Shown here: piece after piece, positions 15,376-24,850 of the stretch
How the letters are laid out: every line of letters begins with the position of its first letter
Numbering within the stretch: the stretch's first letter is position 1
Assembly (NCBI GenBank): GCA_938084055.1
Contig: CALKDK010000036.1
Span: forward strand, 1-33,847
Origin: an uncultured Luminiphilus sp.
Lineage (GTDB): Bacteria; Pseudomonadota; Gammaproteobacteria; Pseudomonadales; Halieaceae
DNA length: 33,847 nucleotides
Direction of reading: 5' to 3'
Notes under the pieces: generated by a model
What the model saw: the letters and a program-made list of their open reading frames with translations, nothing else
Told to the model about the DNA's origin: nothing
Databases searched by the model: none
Position numbers and translations under genes: made by a program

Positions 15376-16770
15376 TTAGGGTAAAAGGCCGAGAAACATG
15401 GCCATTGCGTCATAAATTTCTCGCTGGCGCATAAACGCGGTGATCCTGCCATCGGCGGTTGTGTTGGCAAATAGGGGCACGTTCGCTCCTGTATGTTCCT
15501 CGGAGGGAAAAGAGCTGGTCGCGTAGTTAATCGTCATCAGGCCACCATCGGGCATGTTGACCCGGGCTACATAGCCCGGTGAATAAATGGGCACGGGAAT
15601 CTCGGCGTATAGACTGGGCTCGGGAACAATCTGTGCAGCCTGGGCATGGTCAGCCGTAACGATCACCAGGGTCTCGGGATGTGATTCGGCGTGATCGAGA
15701 GCGACCGCGAGCACTTCCTCCAACTGGGCAATTTCACCTATAGAGCCGCAGGGATTTCGCTTATGGCTTTGCTTGTCGATAGACGCCGATTCGACCATGA
15801 GAAAAAGTCCCCGGTCGTTGTTTAGGCTCAGCCGAGCCAGTGCCACTTCGGTAAGCAGGGCGAGGGAGGGCGTGTCTCCGTAGTCAGGGTTTGGCACACA
15901 GTCCATAGGCTCGGGTTGGGTCACACTGCCCAGGCGCCAGTCGAGACTGTTGAGCATGCTGGTATCCGGTTCTTCCGCGACGCGACCGTCCGTACCCTGT
16001 AGCCGGACCGGTAAATGGCCCTCGGCGAATAGGCCCAGTAATCGCCCCGATGAATCAGCTGATAACAATGCCCTCCGATCGGTGACGGCCGTAACTGTGC
16101 TGGGGTCCAGGGCATCCAGGACGGCCCTGCCGGTCCGAGGATCGGCTACGGTAAAGTGCTTCAGTCCGCCCCCGAGGGCGACGTCGACGGGGGATGAGAG
16201 AATTTGTTCTGCAATGGATCCCGGGCCGCCATTGCCTGTCGCATCCTGGGGGCAGCCCTCGTACTCATTTCCGTACAGCTCACCACCCAGAATGATATCG
16301 GGGTTTTCACAACCCCGGCTGGAAACGTGAGCTACAAAGCTCGCTGGGGTGGCGTCTGTGATGGAGCTACTGCTGACGATTCCCGTTTTGAATCCGGCGG
16401 CACTCGCCAGTTGTAAAACCGTCACAAGGTCTTGATCATCCGTGCCTGTACCCACGCGCCCCATGTGGGTGGTGACGCCTGTCGCAAGGGTGGTGGCTGT
16501 GTTGGCTGAGTCCGCGACATATTGCCATGGCGCCGTTTTACCTACGGTTTGAACTTGCACCGCGGCTCGCACGGGCAAGCCGTCGAGAACAAGCTGGCCG
16601 TCATGCCCGGCGAGATAATTTCGACCCATCGTAACGTGCTGATCATCAAAGCCATCGCCGATAATCAGGATAACGGATCGATAGTCGCTTTGTTCCTCAC
16701 CCTGAACTGCAGCAGCGTAGGTAGGGGAGCTGATGCTCAAAACAGTGGTTAGGGCTATCAGGCGCAGCAT
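15376..16770 (-). CDS. phoA: Alkaline phosphatase, PhoA family
   Basis: A 464-residue secreted phosphomonoesterase. Signal peptide residues 1-20 (MLRLIALTTVLSISSPTYAA). Metal and nucleophile motifs: IIGDGFDDQ (Asp39), VADSANTATTLATG with nucleophile Ser88, ITDATPASFVAHVS, MVESASIDKQSHKRN, TADHAQAAQ and EEHTGANVP, together the full PhoA two-zinc/one-magnesium set. Length is normal. The ATG at 16770 is preceded by GGAG with 6-base spacing; the TTG 12 bases earlier is less likely. No pho box was recognised upstream in the 131-base region shared with the divergent ammonium transporter gene. Confidence 0.9.
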   Translation of the reverse strand: MLRLIALTTVLSISSPTYAAAVQGEEQSDYRSVILIIGDGFDDQHVTMGRNYLAGHDGQLVLDGLPVRAAVQVQTVGKTAPWQYVADSANTATTLATGVTTHMGRVGTGTDDQDLVTVLQLASAAGFKTGIVSSSSITDATPASFVAHVSSRGCENPDIILGGELYGNEYEGCPQDATGNGGPGSIAEQILSSPVDVALGGGLKHFTVADPRTGRAVLDALDPSTVTAVTDRRALLSADSSGRLLGLFAEGHLPVRLQGTDGRVAEEPDTSMLNSLDWRLGSVTQPEPMDCVPNPDYGDTPSLALLTEVALARLSLNNDRGLFLMVESASIDKQSHKRNPCGSIGEIAQLEEVLAVALDHAESHPETLVIVTADHAQAAQIVPEPSLYAEIPVPIYSPGYVARVNMPDGGLMTINYATSSFPSEEHTGANVPLFANTTADGRITAFMRQREIYDAMAMFLGLLP

Positions 16771-16901
16771 GGTCGACTCCAAAACATAGGGCTAAACCGA
16801 GAACATTCCGGTACCGGCGTCGGACAGGGTAAGCCTCCCCTGAATCGCTCGCAAGGATGTGGCATCATTCCCATCTTTGCCAACATCGATCGGACCTTAC
16901 T

Positions 16902-18209
16902 ATGCTCCCAACAATAAAAAAGCCGTTTGCGGCGTTATTGACCCTGTTTGTCGCAGCCCCTGCTGCCGCTTCTGATTTATCCGGTGCTGATACCGCCTGG
17001 TTGCTCACCGCTACGGCGCTGGTGCTGTTTATGACCCTGCCCGGCCTGTCGCTGTTTTATGGTGGACTGGTGCGGGTCCGCAATGTTCTGTCGGTCCTGA
17101 TGCAGTGCTTTGCACTGGCAGCGCTGATGTCCCTGGTCTGGTTTGTTGCGGGATATACCCTGGCGTTTGGTTCCCCGGGTGTGGAGCAGGGACCGTGGCT
17201 AGGAGACCTGGGCAACCTCTTTCTGTCAGGTATTACCATGGACGGAGTAAACGGCTCCATACCCGATTCGCTTTTTGTCATGTTCCAAATGACCTTTGCC
17301 ATCATTACACCGGCTCTGATCGTCGGGGGGTTTGCCGAGCGCATGCGCTTTTCGGCCATGTTGATTTTTTGTACTGCCTGGGTCCTCTTTGTTTATGCAC
17401 CGATCTGTCACTGGGTATGGGGCGGTGGTTGGCTCGGTAGTATGGGGTTGCAGGATTTCGCCGGAGGCACTGTGGTCCACATCACTGCCGGTGTTGCCGC
17501 ACTGGTAGCGGCGGTCATGATGGGTCCAAGACGGGGATTCGGTTCGGTGGCCATGCCCCCGCACAACCTGACAATGACGGTCACTGGCGCGGGTATGCTC
17601 TGGGTAGGCTGGTTTGGATTCAACGCCGGGTCAGCGGTTGCGGCGGACCAGAGTGCCGCGATGGCTATGTTGGTAACACACCTCTCGGCAGCCTGCGGCG
17701 CGCTGGCCTGGATGAGTATGGAGTGGATCCGTCATGGCAAGCCTTCGGTGCTGGGTATTGTGACAGGGATGGTTGCGGGTCTGGGGACCATTACGCCTGC
17801 CTCGGGTTCGGTAGGCCCTGCGGCAGCCGTTTTGATCGGCCTGACAGCGGGTGTGGTTTGCTACTTTGCGACCATTACGCTCAAAAATCGATTGCGAATA
17901 GATGACAGCCTTGACGTTTTCCCGGTGCACGGCATAGGTGGCATGCTAGGCATGCTCATGGCCGGAATTTTTTGCTCACCGAATCTGGGTATTTTCAGTG
18001 GCAATGGTTTTTCAGAAGGTATCGACAGCATAGCCGGCCAGCTCGGGGTTCAGGCCACCGGTGTGGCGGCGACCTTTGCTTATACGCTTGTAGCGAGTTG
18101 GGTGTTGTTCAAAATTGTCGACGCATTGGTTGGTCTTCGGGTTGATGATGATGAGGAGACGATCGGTCTTGACCTGGTCCTGCATGACGAGCGCGGATAC
18201 GATCTCTGA
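16902..18209 (+). CDS. amt: Ammonium transporter (Amt family)
   Basis: A 435-residue inner-membrane channel for ammonium uptake. A cleavable signal-like segment (FAALLTLFVAAPAAASD) precedes eleven hydrophobic helices. The conserved motifs FYGGLVRVRNVLS, GGTVVHITAG (His193) and FPVHGIGGMLGMLMAGIF (His343) provide the twin-His pore. The ATG at 16902 gives the usual Amt N terminus; a frame open from 16857 would put 15 hydrophilic residues before it. No glnK gene is adjacent, unlike most amtB loci, and no sigma-54 promoter (GG-N10-GC) was found in the upstream region. Confidence 0.9.
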   Translation: MLPTIKKPFAALLTLFVAAPAAASDLSGADTAWLLTATALVLFMTLPGLSLFYGGLVRVRNVLSVLMQCFALAALMSLVWFVAGYTLAFGSPGVEQGPWLGDLGNLFLSGITMDGVNGSIPDSLFVMFQMTFAIITPALIVGGFAERMRFSAMLIFCTAWVLFVYAPICHWVWGGGWLGSMGLQDFAGGTVVHITAGVAALVAAVMMGPRRGFGSVAMPPHNLTMTVTGAGMLWVGWFGFNAGSAVAADQSAAMAMLVTHLSAACGALAWMSMEWIRHGKPSVLGIVTGMVAGLGTITPASGSVGPAAAVLIGLTAGVVCYFATITLKNRLRIDDSLDVFPVHGIGGMLGMLMAGIFCSPNLGIFSGNGFSEGIDSIAGQLGVQATGVAATFAYTLVASWVLFKIVDALVGLRVDDDEETIGLDLVLHDERGYDL

Positions 18210-18361
18210 TGTCGCTCTCGGCGGACATCGTGCCTGGGGGGGCTGCTTTTGGGAGCTTGGTAACGACAAGCCCAATGCTGGACCCCAGCAGGGGGGGGCC
18301 GTGGCCCGCAGGGGATGATCGCGCCGCGGCGTCCGCACGCGGCCATCCACGGGTCCCCGGT

Positions 18362-19531
18362 TCAGTCCCTGCGCAGCGCGTCACTGATGGCAATTGGCGT
18401 GGGGAAGCGCGTCACGACGACATAGCTTGAGACCAGTAGCGTGAGGATGGTAGTGGCCTGAATGAGGGTGTTGGCTGCTGGGGTCAATTGGCCTGCTTCA
18501 AGCGCCACGACGCCGATCAGAAGCGCAAATTCACTGCATTGACCCAGCCGAAAGCCAAGGTTCCAGGCCAGTTTTGGGGTTTCACTGACCCCGCGCAGCA
18601 ATAAGTGGTAAACCACCGGTTTCAGGCAGAGCAGGGCAACGGCCAGCGTGGCAGCCGCCAGCGCTACGTTGGGGAGGGCGCTGAGGTCAAATTGGGCACC
18701 CACCGAGAAAAAGAAAATGACAAGAAAGAAATCCCTGAGCGGTTTGAGGCTCACTGCGATGTACTGAGCTATTGGACTGGTGGCCACCGCAACGCCGGCC
18801 ATGAACGCCCCGACCTCGGCACTGAGGCCCATGAGTACGGCAACTTCGGCCACCCCGAGACACCAGCCCACCGAGAGCAGGAAAATATACTCATGGTAAC
18901 GATCGAATCGCGTGATCAGTGGTATCAGCCCAAAACGGACGGTTGCCCAGCAACCGGCGGCGAGCAGTGGGAGGGTGAGCAGGGGACGTCCAACGGTCCA
19001 GATCAGCGATGCCCCCGCTTCAGCATCCTGCAGCACCACCAGCAGAATAATGGCGAGCAGATCCTGAAACAGCAGCAATGCGACCAGTACCTCACCCAAA
19101 TGTTTGTGGTGCAACACGGTGGTGGGTAGCAGTTTAATTCCGATGATGGTTGAGGAAAACATCAGGGCCGCGCCCACAACGAGGGCGTCCTTGGTCCCGA
19201 ACCCAAATAGCGTAGCCAGACCATAACCCGCCGAGGCGTACACCGCGGAACTCGCCAGGGCAACCCAGGAGGAACTCTTCATGCTGTTGAGCAATGCCTT
19301 GGGTTGCATATCGAGCCCAAGCAGGAAGAGCAGGAAAATTATTCCCACGTGGCCGGCATCGCTGACTAAGTCGGTATTGCCCACCACTCCGATCCCAAAG
19401 GGTCCCAAAGCCGCCCCCAGGACAATGTAGGCAATAATAATCGGCTGACGGGTATACAGCGCGACCGAGGCAAACACCGCGGCACCCAAAAAAATCGCGG
19501 CGAAGGTGAAGGTGATGCCCTCATGTTCCAT
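18362..19531 (-). CDS. CPA2-family cation:proton antiporter membrane domain
   Basis: A 389-residue integral membrane protein with about 12 hydrophobic segments. Sequences such as RQPIIIAYIVLGAALGPFG, LFLLGLDMQPKALL, LLLFQDLLAIILL, SAEVGAFMAGVA and FFFSVGAQFDLS are typical of KefB/GerN-type CPA2 monovalent cation/proton antiporters. It lacks the cytoplasmic RCK/TrkA-N domain of KefB/KefC, ending soon after the last membrane helix. The transported ion cannot be deduced. The gene stands alone and converges with amt; the 152 bases between them hold nothing recognisable. A short perfect inverted repeat GTTTC-GA-GAAAC lies 29 bases upstream of the start. Confidence 0.86.
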   Translation of the reverse strand: MEHEGITFTFAAIFLGAAVFASVALYTRQPIIIAYIVLGAALGPFGIGVVGNTDLVSDAGHVGIIFLLFLLGLDMQPKALLNSMKSSSWVALASSAVYASAGYGLATLFGFGTKDALVVGAALMFSSTIIGIKLLPTTVLHHKHLGEVLVALLLFQDLLAIILLVVLQDAEAGASLIWTVGRPLLTLPLLAAGCWATVRFGLIPLITRFDRYHEYIFLLSVGWCLGVAEVAVLMGLSAEVGAFMAGVAVATSPIAQYIAVSLKPLRDFFLVIFFFSVGAQFDLSALPNVALAAATLAVALLCLKPVVYHLLLRGVSETPKLAWNLGFRLGQCSEFALLIGVVALEAGQLTPAANTLIQATTILTLLVSSYVVVTRFPTPIAISDALRRD

Positions 19532-19727
19532 GGGAATCCTCAGTGTCTGCCAGTAGAAAGTTTCGAGAAACAGTTTAGCAAGCTATGCCAGGGCAGGAAT
19601 CCAGTGTAATAACTGACATTTTCATGACGACGCCATGGACAGACTTTGCTTTGCAGGACGGATTCTTTCAGAATGCGCGCCCCACTATGATGCGCAGATA
19701 CTACAGCGTTTACCCTGAGGAAAAGCC

Positions 19728-19838
19728 ATGGCTAAAAGTAATTTGTCCGACAGTTCCGCAGACAGTTTGGCAGCTATCATTATTGTGTCTGTGGTTGTCA
19801 TATGGGTGGTGGTCTGGCTCGGGGGAATGCCTGCCTGA
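19728..19838 (+). CDS. Small single-pass membrane protein (36 residues)
   Basis: An ATG preceded by GAGGAAAAG at ribosome-site spacing begins a 36-residue frame: a polar N terminus rich in Ser/Asp (MAKSNLSDSSADSL) followed by an unbroken hydrophobic helix (AAIIIVSVVVIWVVVWLGG) and a short Pro-Ala tail. A TATGAT box lies about 37 bases before the ATG, a possible -10 element, without a good -35. The hydrophobic helix of membrane-spanning length and good ribosome site argue for a real small protein. It is not recognised as any named family; small subunits of transporters have this shape, but no partner transporter is encoded directly next to it. Confidence 0.55.
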   Translation: MAKSNLSDSSADSLAAIIIVSVVVIWVVVWLGGMPA

Positions 19839-20087
19839 TAAATCGACCTTCAGGACGAGTCGAGGTCATGCAGCGGTGACGCTGCCAGCCAAACGCTGGT
19901 TGGTATCTCGGTGTCTTTCCCTCTGACGCTTCTCGGTGCTGAGACCCTGTGGGTCACCCAGCGAGTCTGCTGGCCCCAAAACCCGTCGATGCACTACATC
20001 ATCCGCCCGACATTTTTACCCGGATCTGATCGTTTCAGGCGGCAGGCGGCTGATCGGGTCCCCGAGTAGGGACAAGGGCTTTTGCTT
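19839..20087. other. Hairpin-rich non-coding region
   Basis: 249 bases with no credible gene. It contains several short perfect hairpins: GCAGCG-GTGA-CGCTGC (19870-19885), CCAGC-CAAAC-GCTGG (19885-19899), ACCC-TGT-GGGT (19944-19954), CCAGC-GAGTCT-GCTGG (19958-19973) and GTCCC-CGAGTA-GGGAC (20058-20073). None is followed by a clear T-run. It could be the 3' end of the small-protein transcript, an untranslated RNA or chance structure in GC-rich DNA. Confidence 0.35.
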
Positions 20088-20333
20088 CTAAGGTCTCGTT
20101 ATCCAATAAACCAGGGTGACGAGGGTGCCAACGAAAAGCGCACAGAAGACAAGCCCTGAAAAAATGAATTTCCCCACACCGGCCTCGCTGAAGTCACGTT
20201 CGCGGTTTTTTGATGACTGCACGCCGAAGGCCGCAGCCAACACACTCTGTGCCACGGCCAGGGTAGAGTCCCGCATGCCCGACGCTGCGCTATCGGCCTG
20301 CGGTTCCTCGTCGGTCTTTGACTCTCTCGTCAT
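20088..20333 (-). CDS. DUF2970 family small membrane protein
   Basis: An 81-residue protein: a charged N terminus, then VAQSVLAAAFGVQSSKNRERDFSEAG, the conserved DUF2970 sequence, and one transmembrane helix (about residues 55-77) before the C-terminal TRP. Function is unknown. It lies 72 bases downstream of metH on the same strand, so it is probably co-transcribed with it. The C-terminal helix and basic cluster suggest a cytoplasmic N-terminal part anchored in the inner membrane. Confidence 0.8.
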   Translation of the reverse strand: MTRESKTDEEPQADSAASGMRDSTLAVAQSVLAAAFGVQSSKNRERDFSEAGVGKFIFSGLVFCALFVGTLVTLVYWITRP

Positions 20334-20405
20334 GGCGCATCCTGGCTCCGGAGTGGTAGCCGACTATACAGCAGTGCGGCCAATGTCACTCTCAAGAGCC
20401 TGGGC

Positions 20406-23400
20406 TCATTCCAGGATAGGTGCCAGCCACCGTGCCAAATTATCTACAGGCATATTCTTGCGTAGCGCAAGGTCAGCCAGCTGATCCTTTCCGATCTTGC
20501 CGACAGAGAAATAACGCGCTTCGGGATGTGAAAAATAAAGACCGCTCACACTACTTGCCGGGTACATCGCGTAGTTATCAGTGAGACGCACGTCGCAGTG
20601 CCTTTCCACCTCCAGCAACTCAAATAACGTTTTCTTCTCGGTGTGGTCCGGACAGGCCGGATAACCAGGCGCGGGACGAATACCCCGATAGCGTTCCCTG
20701 ATCAACTCGTGGTTGGTCAGGGCCTCATCAGGTGCATAGCCCCAGAAATGGGTTCTGACGCGATGATGGAGGTGCTCCGCGAAGGATTCAGCCAGGCGAT
20801 CGGCAAGGGCCTTGAGCATAATGGCATTATAGTCATCGTGGGCCGCTTCAAAGGCTTTTGCACGGGCGTCAACGCCCTGTCCTGTGGTGACGCAGAAGGC
20901 GCCCACCCAATCATTGTTCCCGCTCTGGGGCGCCACAAAGTCAGCCAGGGAAAGATTACTCTCCCCTTCCCGTTTCTGCATTTGCTGACGAATCTGGTGC
21001 AGTGTTGCGATCGATTGGCCGCCGTCGTCACTCAGTCGAATATCGTCGCTGCCAAAACGTTGTGCCCGCCAGAAACCAATGACGCCATGTGCCTGTATCC
21101 ATCTTTCCTCGATCATTTGCGCCAGCATCCTGCGGGCATCTGCAAAGAGTTGTCGGGCCTGCTCGCCGACAACGGGATCATCGAGAATAGCGGGAAATTT
21201 TCCGTGCAGGTCCCAGGTGATAAAAAAGGGTGTCCAGTCGATGGTGTCCAGTAGCTTTTCCAGTGGGTAGTCTGCCAGCGCTGTAATCCCCGGAAATTGA
21301 GGCTCGGGTGGCGAGTAGTCGGACCAATTAAAAGCGGGCGCCCTGCGGACTGCCTCCGTGTAATCCAGTCGTTCACTGCGTTTTTTTCGATTGGCAACGC
21401 GCTGTTTAACGGCGGCATACTCCTGCTCAAGGCTCTGGGCGAACCCCTCCTTTGCAGCGCCTAATAACGTGCTTGCAACACCCACGCTACGCGATGCATC
21501 AGGCACATAGACCACAGTGTTGTTCTGATAGGCGGGAAATATTTTTACGGCCGTATGGGCTTTGGACGTGGTGGCGCCACCAATCATCAGTGGAATTTGA
21601 AAACCTTGGCGCTGCATTTCACTGGCGACATGGGCCATCTCCTCGAGCGACGGAGTGATCAGGCCTGAGAGGCCAATGATGTCAACCTGCTCTTCCCGTG
21701 CCACCTTGAGTATGTCCTCGCAGTGCACCATGACACCCAGGTCAATGATTTCAAAATTATTGCACTGCAACACAATGCCGACGATGTTTTTTCCGATGTC
21801 GTGAACGTCTCCTTTTACAGTCGCCAGCAGAATCCTGCCGTTGTGGCGTGCGGAGCTTGACTTTTCTTCCTCAATAAAGGGTTGCAGATAGGCCACGGCC
21901 TGTTTCATCACCCGCGCGGACTTCACCACCTGGGGGAGAAACATTTTGCCTTCCCCGAACAGGTCACCAACCGTATTCATGCCGTCCATCAGTGGCCCTT
22001 CGATAACCTGTATCGGCTTCTCAAAAATTTTTCTGGCCGCCTCCGCATCCTCTTCAATGAACTGAGTGATGCCCCTCAGGAGTGCATATTGGAGCCGTTC
22101 AGCCACCGGCTCGTTACGCCATTCCAGGTCGTCATTCCGTTTTCGGGTAGCGCCAGAGCGATAGCTCTCAGCGAGGTCCAGTAGCCGCTCGGTGGCATCC
22201 TCCCTTCGATTCAGGACGAGGTCTTCAACAGCATCTTTCAGTTCAGCGGGCAGGCTGCTGTAGACGGTCAATTGTCCGGCATTCACGATGCCCAGATCGA
22301 GTCCCGCGCGAATGGCGTGGTATAGGAATACCGAGTGAATCGCTTCACGAACCGGGTTGTTGCCTCGAAACGAGAAAGAGACGTTGGATACACCCCCCGA
22401 GACCCGGACACCCGGGAGGCTCTGCTTAATCCAACGCGTGGTTTCTATAAAGTCCACCGCGTGATTGTTGTGGGCCTCAATTCCCGTTCCGATCGCAAAA
22501 ATATTGGGATCGAACATAATGTCGAAGGGATTGAAATCCAGTTGGCTGCGGAGCAAGTCGTAGCTGCGCTGGCAAATTGATTTGCGCCGTTCCAGAGTGT
22601 CTGCCTGTCCGGTTTCGTCAAAGGCCATGATCACAACGGCCGCGCCGTAACGCTGGCAGAGGGACGCCTGCTGCAGAAATTCAGCCTCCCCCGCCTTGAG
22701 GCTGATGGAGTTGACCACTGGCTTGCCGGGTATGCATTTCAGACCCGCTTCGATAACGCTCCACTTGGACGAATCCACCATAATCGGCACGCGGGCGATA
22801 TCAGGCTCGGAAGCGACGAGATTGAGGAAATGCACCATGGCCTCCTCAGCTTCGAGCATGCCCTCATCCATATTGATGTCTATGATCTGGGCTCCATCCT
22901 GAACCTGGAGTCTCGCGACCTCCAGGGCGTCTTCAAAGTCACCCCCAAGAATCAATTCCTTGAAGCGCGCCGAACCCGTTACGTTGCAGCGCTCACCCAC
23001 ATTGACGAAGTTTTTACCTTCGAAGCAGAAGCTTTCCAAACCGCTGAGGTAGGTGTCCTGAGCGACTGCCGGGAGTGGCCTGGGCGCGTGATTCTCAACC
23101 GCCTGTGCAATAGCGTTGATGTGGTCTGGGGTGGTACCACAGCAGCCACCGGCGGCATTAAGGAATCCTGCTGCGGCAAAGCCGGCAAAATCTTCCGCCA
23201 TATCTTCAGGGGTTTCATCGTAGTCACCAAAGGCATTGGGTAGCCCGGCATTCAAATGTGCACTGAAGTAGCAGTGACAGGCGCTGGCGAGTTCTTCGAG
23301 AAATGGACGTATCTCTTTGAAACGACGACCACAATTGCTGCCAATCAGGAGGGGCCTTGCATGGGCCACAGCCTGCCAGAATGCTTCTCCGGTCTGGCCT

Positions 23401-24104
23401 GAGAGCAAACGCCCGCTGGTATCTGGGAAGGTGGCAGATATCATGATGGGTATCTCAGCATCGAATGCCGCCATGGCGTCGCGGCAGCCGGCGAGGGCTG
23501 CTTTGGCGTTGAGCGTATCGAAGACGGTTTCAACCATAAGCAGGTCGACACCGCCTTCCATCAACGCGCTGGCCGCGTCCCGGTAGTCAGCTTGCAGTTG
23601 ATCAAATGTGATGTTCCGCGCCGCCGGGTCGTTCACGTCGGGTGATATTGATGCGGTCCTGGGCGTGGGGCCCAGTACCCCTGCGACAAACCTGGGTTTA
23701 CCGGGGTTGTTGCGCATGGCGTCATCGGCGGCCTGTCTCGCCAACCGGGCTCCGGTGAGGTTCAGGCTTTTAACAGACAGTTCAAGTTGATAGTCCGATT
23801 GTGCCGCAACCGTTGCATTGAAGGTGTTTGTTTCAATGATGTCCGCGCCGGCGTCGAGGTAAGACCGGTGAATTTCATAAACAATGTCCGGGCGCGTCAG
23901 GTTCAGGAGGTCGTTATTGCCTTTGAGATCCCCGGGGTGGTTCGCAAACGGATCTCCACGATAGTCCGCCTCGGTTAACTCGTAGGTCTGGATCATCGTC
24001 CCCATCGCGCCGTCGATCAGAACAATGCGCTCTTCCAGCAGTGCGATCAGTTGCTGTGCGCTCGGGGTACTGTATTGGGGAAGTCGGTTATATTCCATGG
24101 ACAT
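20406..24104 (-). CDS. metH: Cobalamin-dependent methionine synthase
   Basis: Full-length (about 1,232 residues) cytoplasmic enzyme that transfers a methyl group from methyl-tetrahydrofolate to homocysteine via cob(I)alamin. Domains in order: homocysteine-binding barrel ([11 protein letters not shown] near the start; zinc Cys in IGSNCGRR and [10 protein letters not shown]), pterin-binding barrel ([19 protein letters not shown]), B12 cap and binding domain ([13 protein letters not shown] with the cobalt-ligating His768, [11 protein letters not shown]) and the reactivation domain ([15 protein letters not shown]). The frame is open to an ATG at 24128, but a perfect TATAAT at 24131-24136 would place transcription start at about 24124, so I prefer the ATG at 24104 (or 24098). 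No cobalamin riboswitch was recognised upstream. DUF2970 gene follows. Confidence 0.93.
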   Translation of the reverse strand: MSMEYNRLPQYSTPSAQQLIALLEERIVLIDGAMGTMIQTYELTEADYRGDPFANHPGDLKGNNDLLNLTRPDIVYEIHRSYLDAGADIIETNTFNATVAAQSDYQLELSVKSLNLTGARLARQAADDAMRNNPGKPRFVAGVLGPTPRTASISPDVNDPAARNITFDQLQADYRDAASALMEGGVDLLMVETVFDTLNAKAALAGCRDAMAAFDAEIPIMISATFPDTSGRLLSGQTGEAFWQAVAHARPLLIGSNCGRRFKEIRPFLEELASACHCYFSAHLNAGLPNAFGDYDETPEDMAEDFAGFAAAGFLNAAGGCCGTTPDHINAIAQAVENHAPRPLPAVAQDTYLSGLESFCFEGKNFVNVGERCNVTGSARFKELILGGDFEDALEVARLQVQDGAQIIDINMDEGMLEAEEAMVHFLNLVASEPDIARVPIMVDSSKWSVIEAGLKCIPGKPVVNSISLKAGEAEFLQQASLCQRYGAAVVIMAFDETGQADTLERRKSICQRSYDLLRSQLDFNPFDIMFDPNIFAIGTGIEAHNNHAVDFIETTRWIKQSLPGVRVSGGVSNVSFSFRGNNPVREAIHSVFLYHAIRAGLDLGIVNAGQLTVYSSLPAELKDAVEDLVLNRREDATERLLDLAESYRSGATRKRNDDLEWRNEPVAERLQYALLRGITQFIEEDAEAARKIFEKPIQVIEGPLMDGMNTVGDLFGEGKMFLPQVVKSARVMKQAVAYLQPFIEEEKSSSARHNGRILLATVKGDVHDIGKNIVGIVLQCNNFEIIDLGVMVHCEDILKVAREEQVDIIGLSGLITPSLEEMAHVASEMQRQGFQIPLMIGGATTSKAHTAVKIFPAYQNNTVVYVPDASRSVGVASTLLGAAKEGFAQSLEQEYAAVKQRVANRKKRSERLDYTEAVRRAPAFNWSDYSPPEPQFPGITALADYPLEKLLDTIDWTPFFITWDLHGKFPAILDDPVVGEQARQLFADARRMLAQMIEERWIQAHGVIGFWRAQRFGSDDIRLSDDGGQSIATLHQIRQQMQKREGESNLSLADFVAPQSGNNDWVGAFCVTTGQGVDARAKAFEAAHDDYNAIMLKALADRLAESFAEHLHHRVRTHFWGYAPDEALTNHELIRERYRGIRPAPGYPACPDHTEKKTLFELLEVERHCDVRLTDNYAMYPASSVSGLYFSHPEARYFSVGKIGKDQLADLALRKNMPVDNLARWLAPILE

Positions 24105-24130
24105 CAAACTCGAATCTTTGAGTTCCATAA

Positions 24131-24153
24131 ATTATATCAATAATTTTTGATAT
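24131..24153 (-). promoter_or_regulatory. metH -10 element overlapping an inverted repeat
   Basis: On the minus strand TATAAT (24131-24136) is a perfect -10 hexamer. It overlaps one arm of a perfect inverted repeat ATATCAA-N6-TTGATAT (24134-24153). A regulator binding the repeat would block polymerase. No good -35 hexamer at 17 bases was found, and AT-rich arms can be fortuitous. Confidence 0.45.
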
Positions 24154-24270
24154 ATAGCTATTGCGGCCCTCGCCAGACCCTCTGGGTCGCCTCGTTGTGC
24201 TAACCTTGCAGCCGTGGGGGGTTTACAGACCGCCTTTCCAGTAACGTTCAACCCTCAGGTGAGAATTGTC

Positions 24271-24846
24271 ATGATCACGATTACCGAATCAGCCCGGGAA
24301 TATCTGGGCGAGCTCCTGTCCAAGCAGGAGGATGCTCTCGGGGTGCGAGTCTTCATCAACCAGCCCGGTACGCCGCGTGCGGAAACCTGTATTGCCTACT
24401 GTCGGGAGGGGGACTTGGAAGCGGACGACGTAGAAGAGGATTTTGGACATTTTAAAGCGTGGTTTCAGGGTCGCAGTGTCCCCTTTCTGGAAGACGCAAT
24501 GGTGGATTACAACAAGGATAAGTTCGGTGGACAGCTGACCATAAAAGCGCCCAACGCGAAGATGCCCCGGGTGGCTGATGACAGCCCGGTTGAAGACAGG
24601 ATCAATTACGTCCTTTACAACGAGGTGAATCCCTCGCTGGCCGCCCATGGGGGAGAAGTCTCCCTTGTAGAGGTAACCGAGGACGCCTTTGCCATTCTCC
24701 AGTTTGGAGGGGGTTGCCAGGGGTGCAGCGCCGTCAGTATGACCCTTAAGGATGGTGTGGAGAAAACCTTGCTGGAACAGGTACCTGACCTTGCAGGTGT
24801 TCGGGACGCCACTGATCACTCCGACCGGAGCCAGGCCTATTATTGA
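24271..24846 (+). CDS. nfuA: Fe/S biogenesis protein NfuA
   Basis: A 191-residue cytoplasmic iron-sulfur carrier. The N-terminal degenerate A-type domain ([15 protein letters not shown]) is followed by the Nfu domain with [19 protein letters not shown], whose Cys149 and Cys152 bind the shared 4Fe-4S cluster; length and Cys spacing equal those of well-studied NfuA. The ATG at 24271 with AGGTGAG upstream gives the normal N terminus; the frame is open to 24214 but the added residues are not family-like. NfuA delivers clusters to apo-proteins especially under oxidative stress or iron limitation. Divergent from metH and convergent with DAHP synthase (4-base gap). Confidence 0.93.
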   Translation: MITITESAREYLGELLSKQEDALGVRVFINQPGTPRAETCIAYCREGDLEADDVEEDFGHFKAWFQGRSVPFLEDAMVDYNKDKFGGQLTIKAPNAKMPRVADDSPVEDRINYVLYNEVNPSLAAHGGEVSLVEVTEDAFAILQFGGGCQGCSAVSMTLKDGVEKTLLEQVPDLAGVRDATDHSDRSQAYY

Positions 24847-24850
24847 GTTC

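Noticed and set aside
16771..16901. Possible sigma-54 or pho-box promoter between phoA and amt
   Set aside because: The TGGCA...TTTGC pair has 16 rather than 10 bases between GG and GC, and no repeated CTGTCAT-like units are present.
19585..19926. 113-codon plus-strand frame
   Set aside because: Composition is not protein-like and it overlaps, in another frame, the 36-residue membrane protein with a better ribosome site.
20058..20073. Terminator hairpin GTCCC-N6-GGGAC after the DUF2970 gene
   Set aside because: Stem of only five pairs and no following T-run on the minus strand.
20643..21254. 203-codon open frame on the plus strand
   Set aside because: Antisense to the well-supported metH frame, without ribosome site or recognisable domain.
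24154..24270. SAM/SAH/cobalamin riboswitch upstream of metH
   Set aside because: Only a short GACCC-AGA-GGGTC hairpin is present; no B12 box or SAH riboswitch core was recognised, and the likely metH transcription start lies downstream of it.
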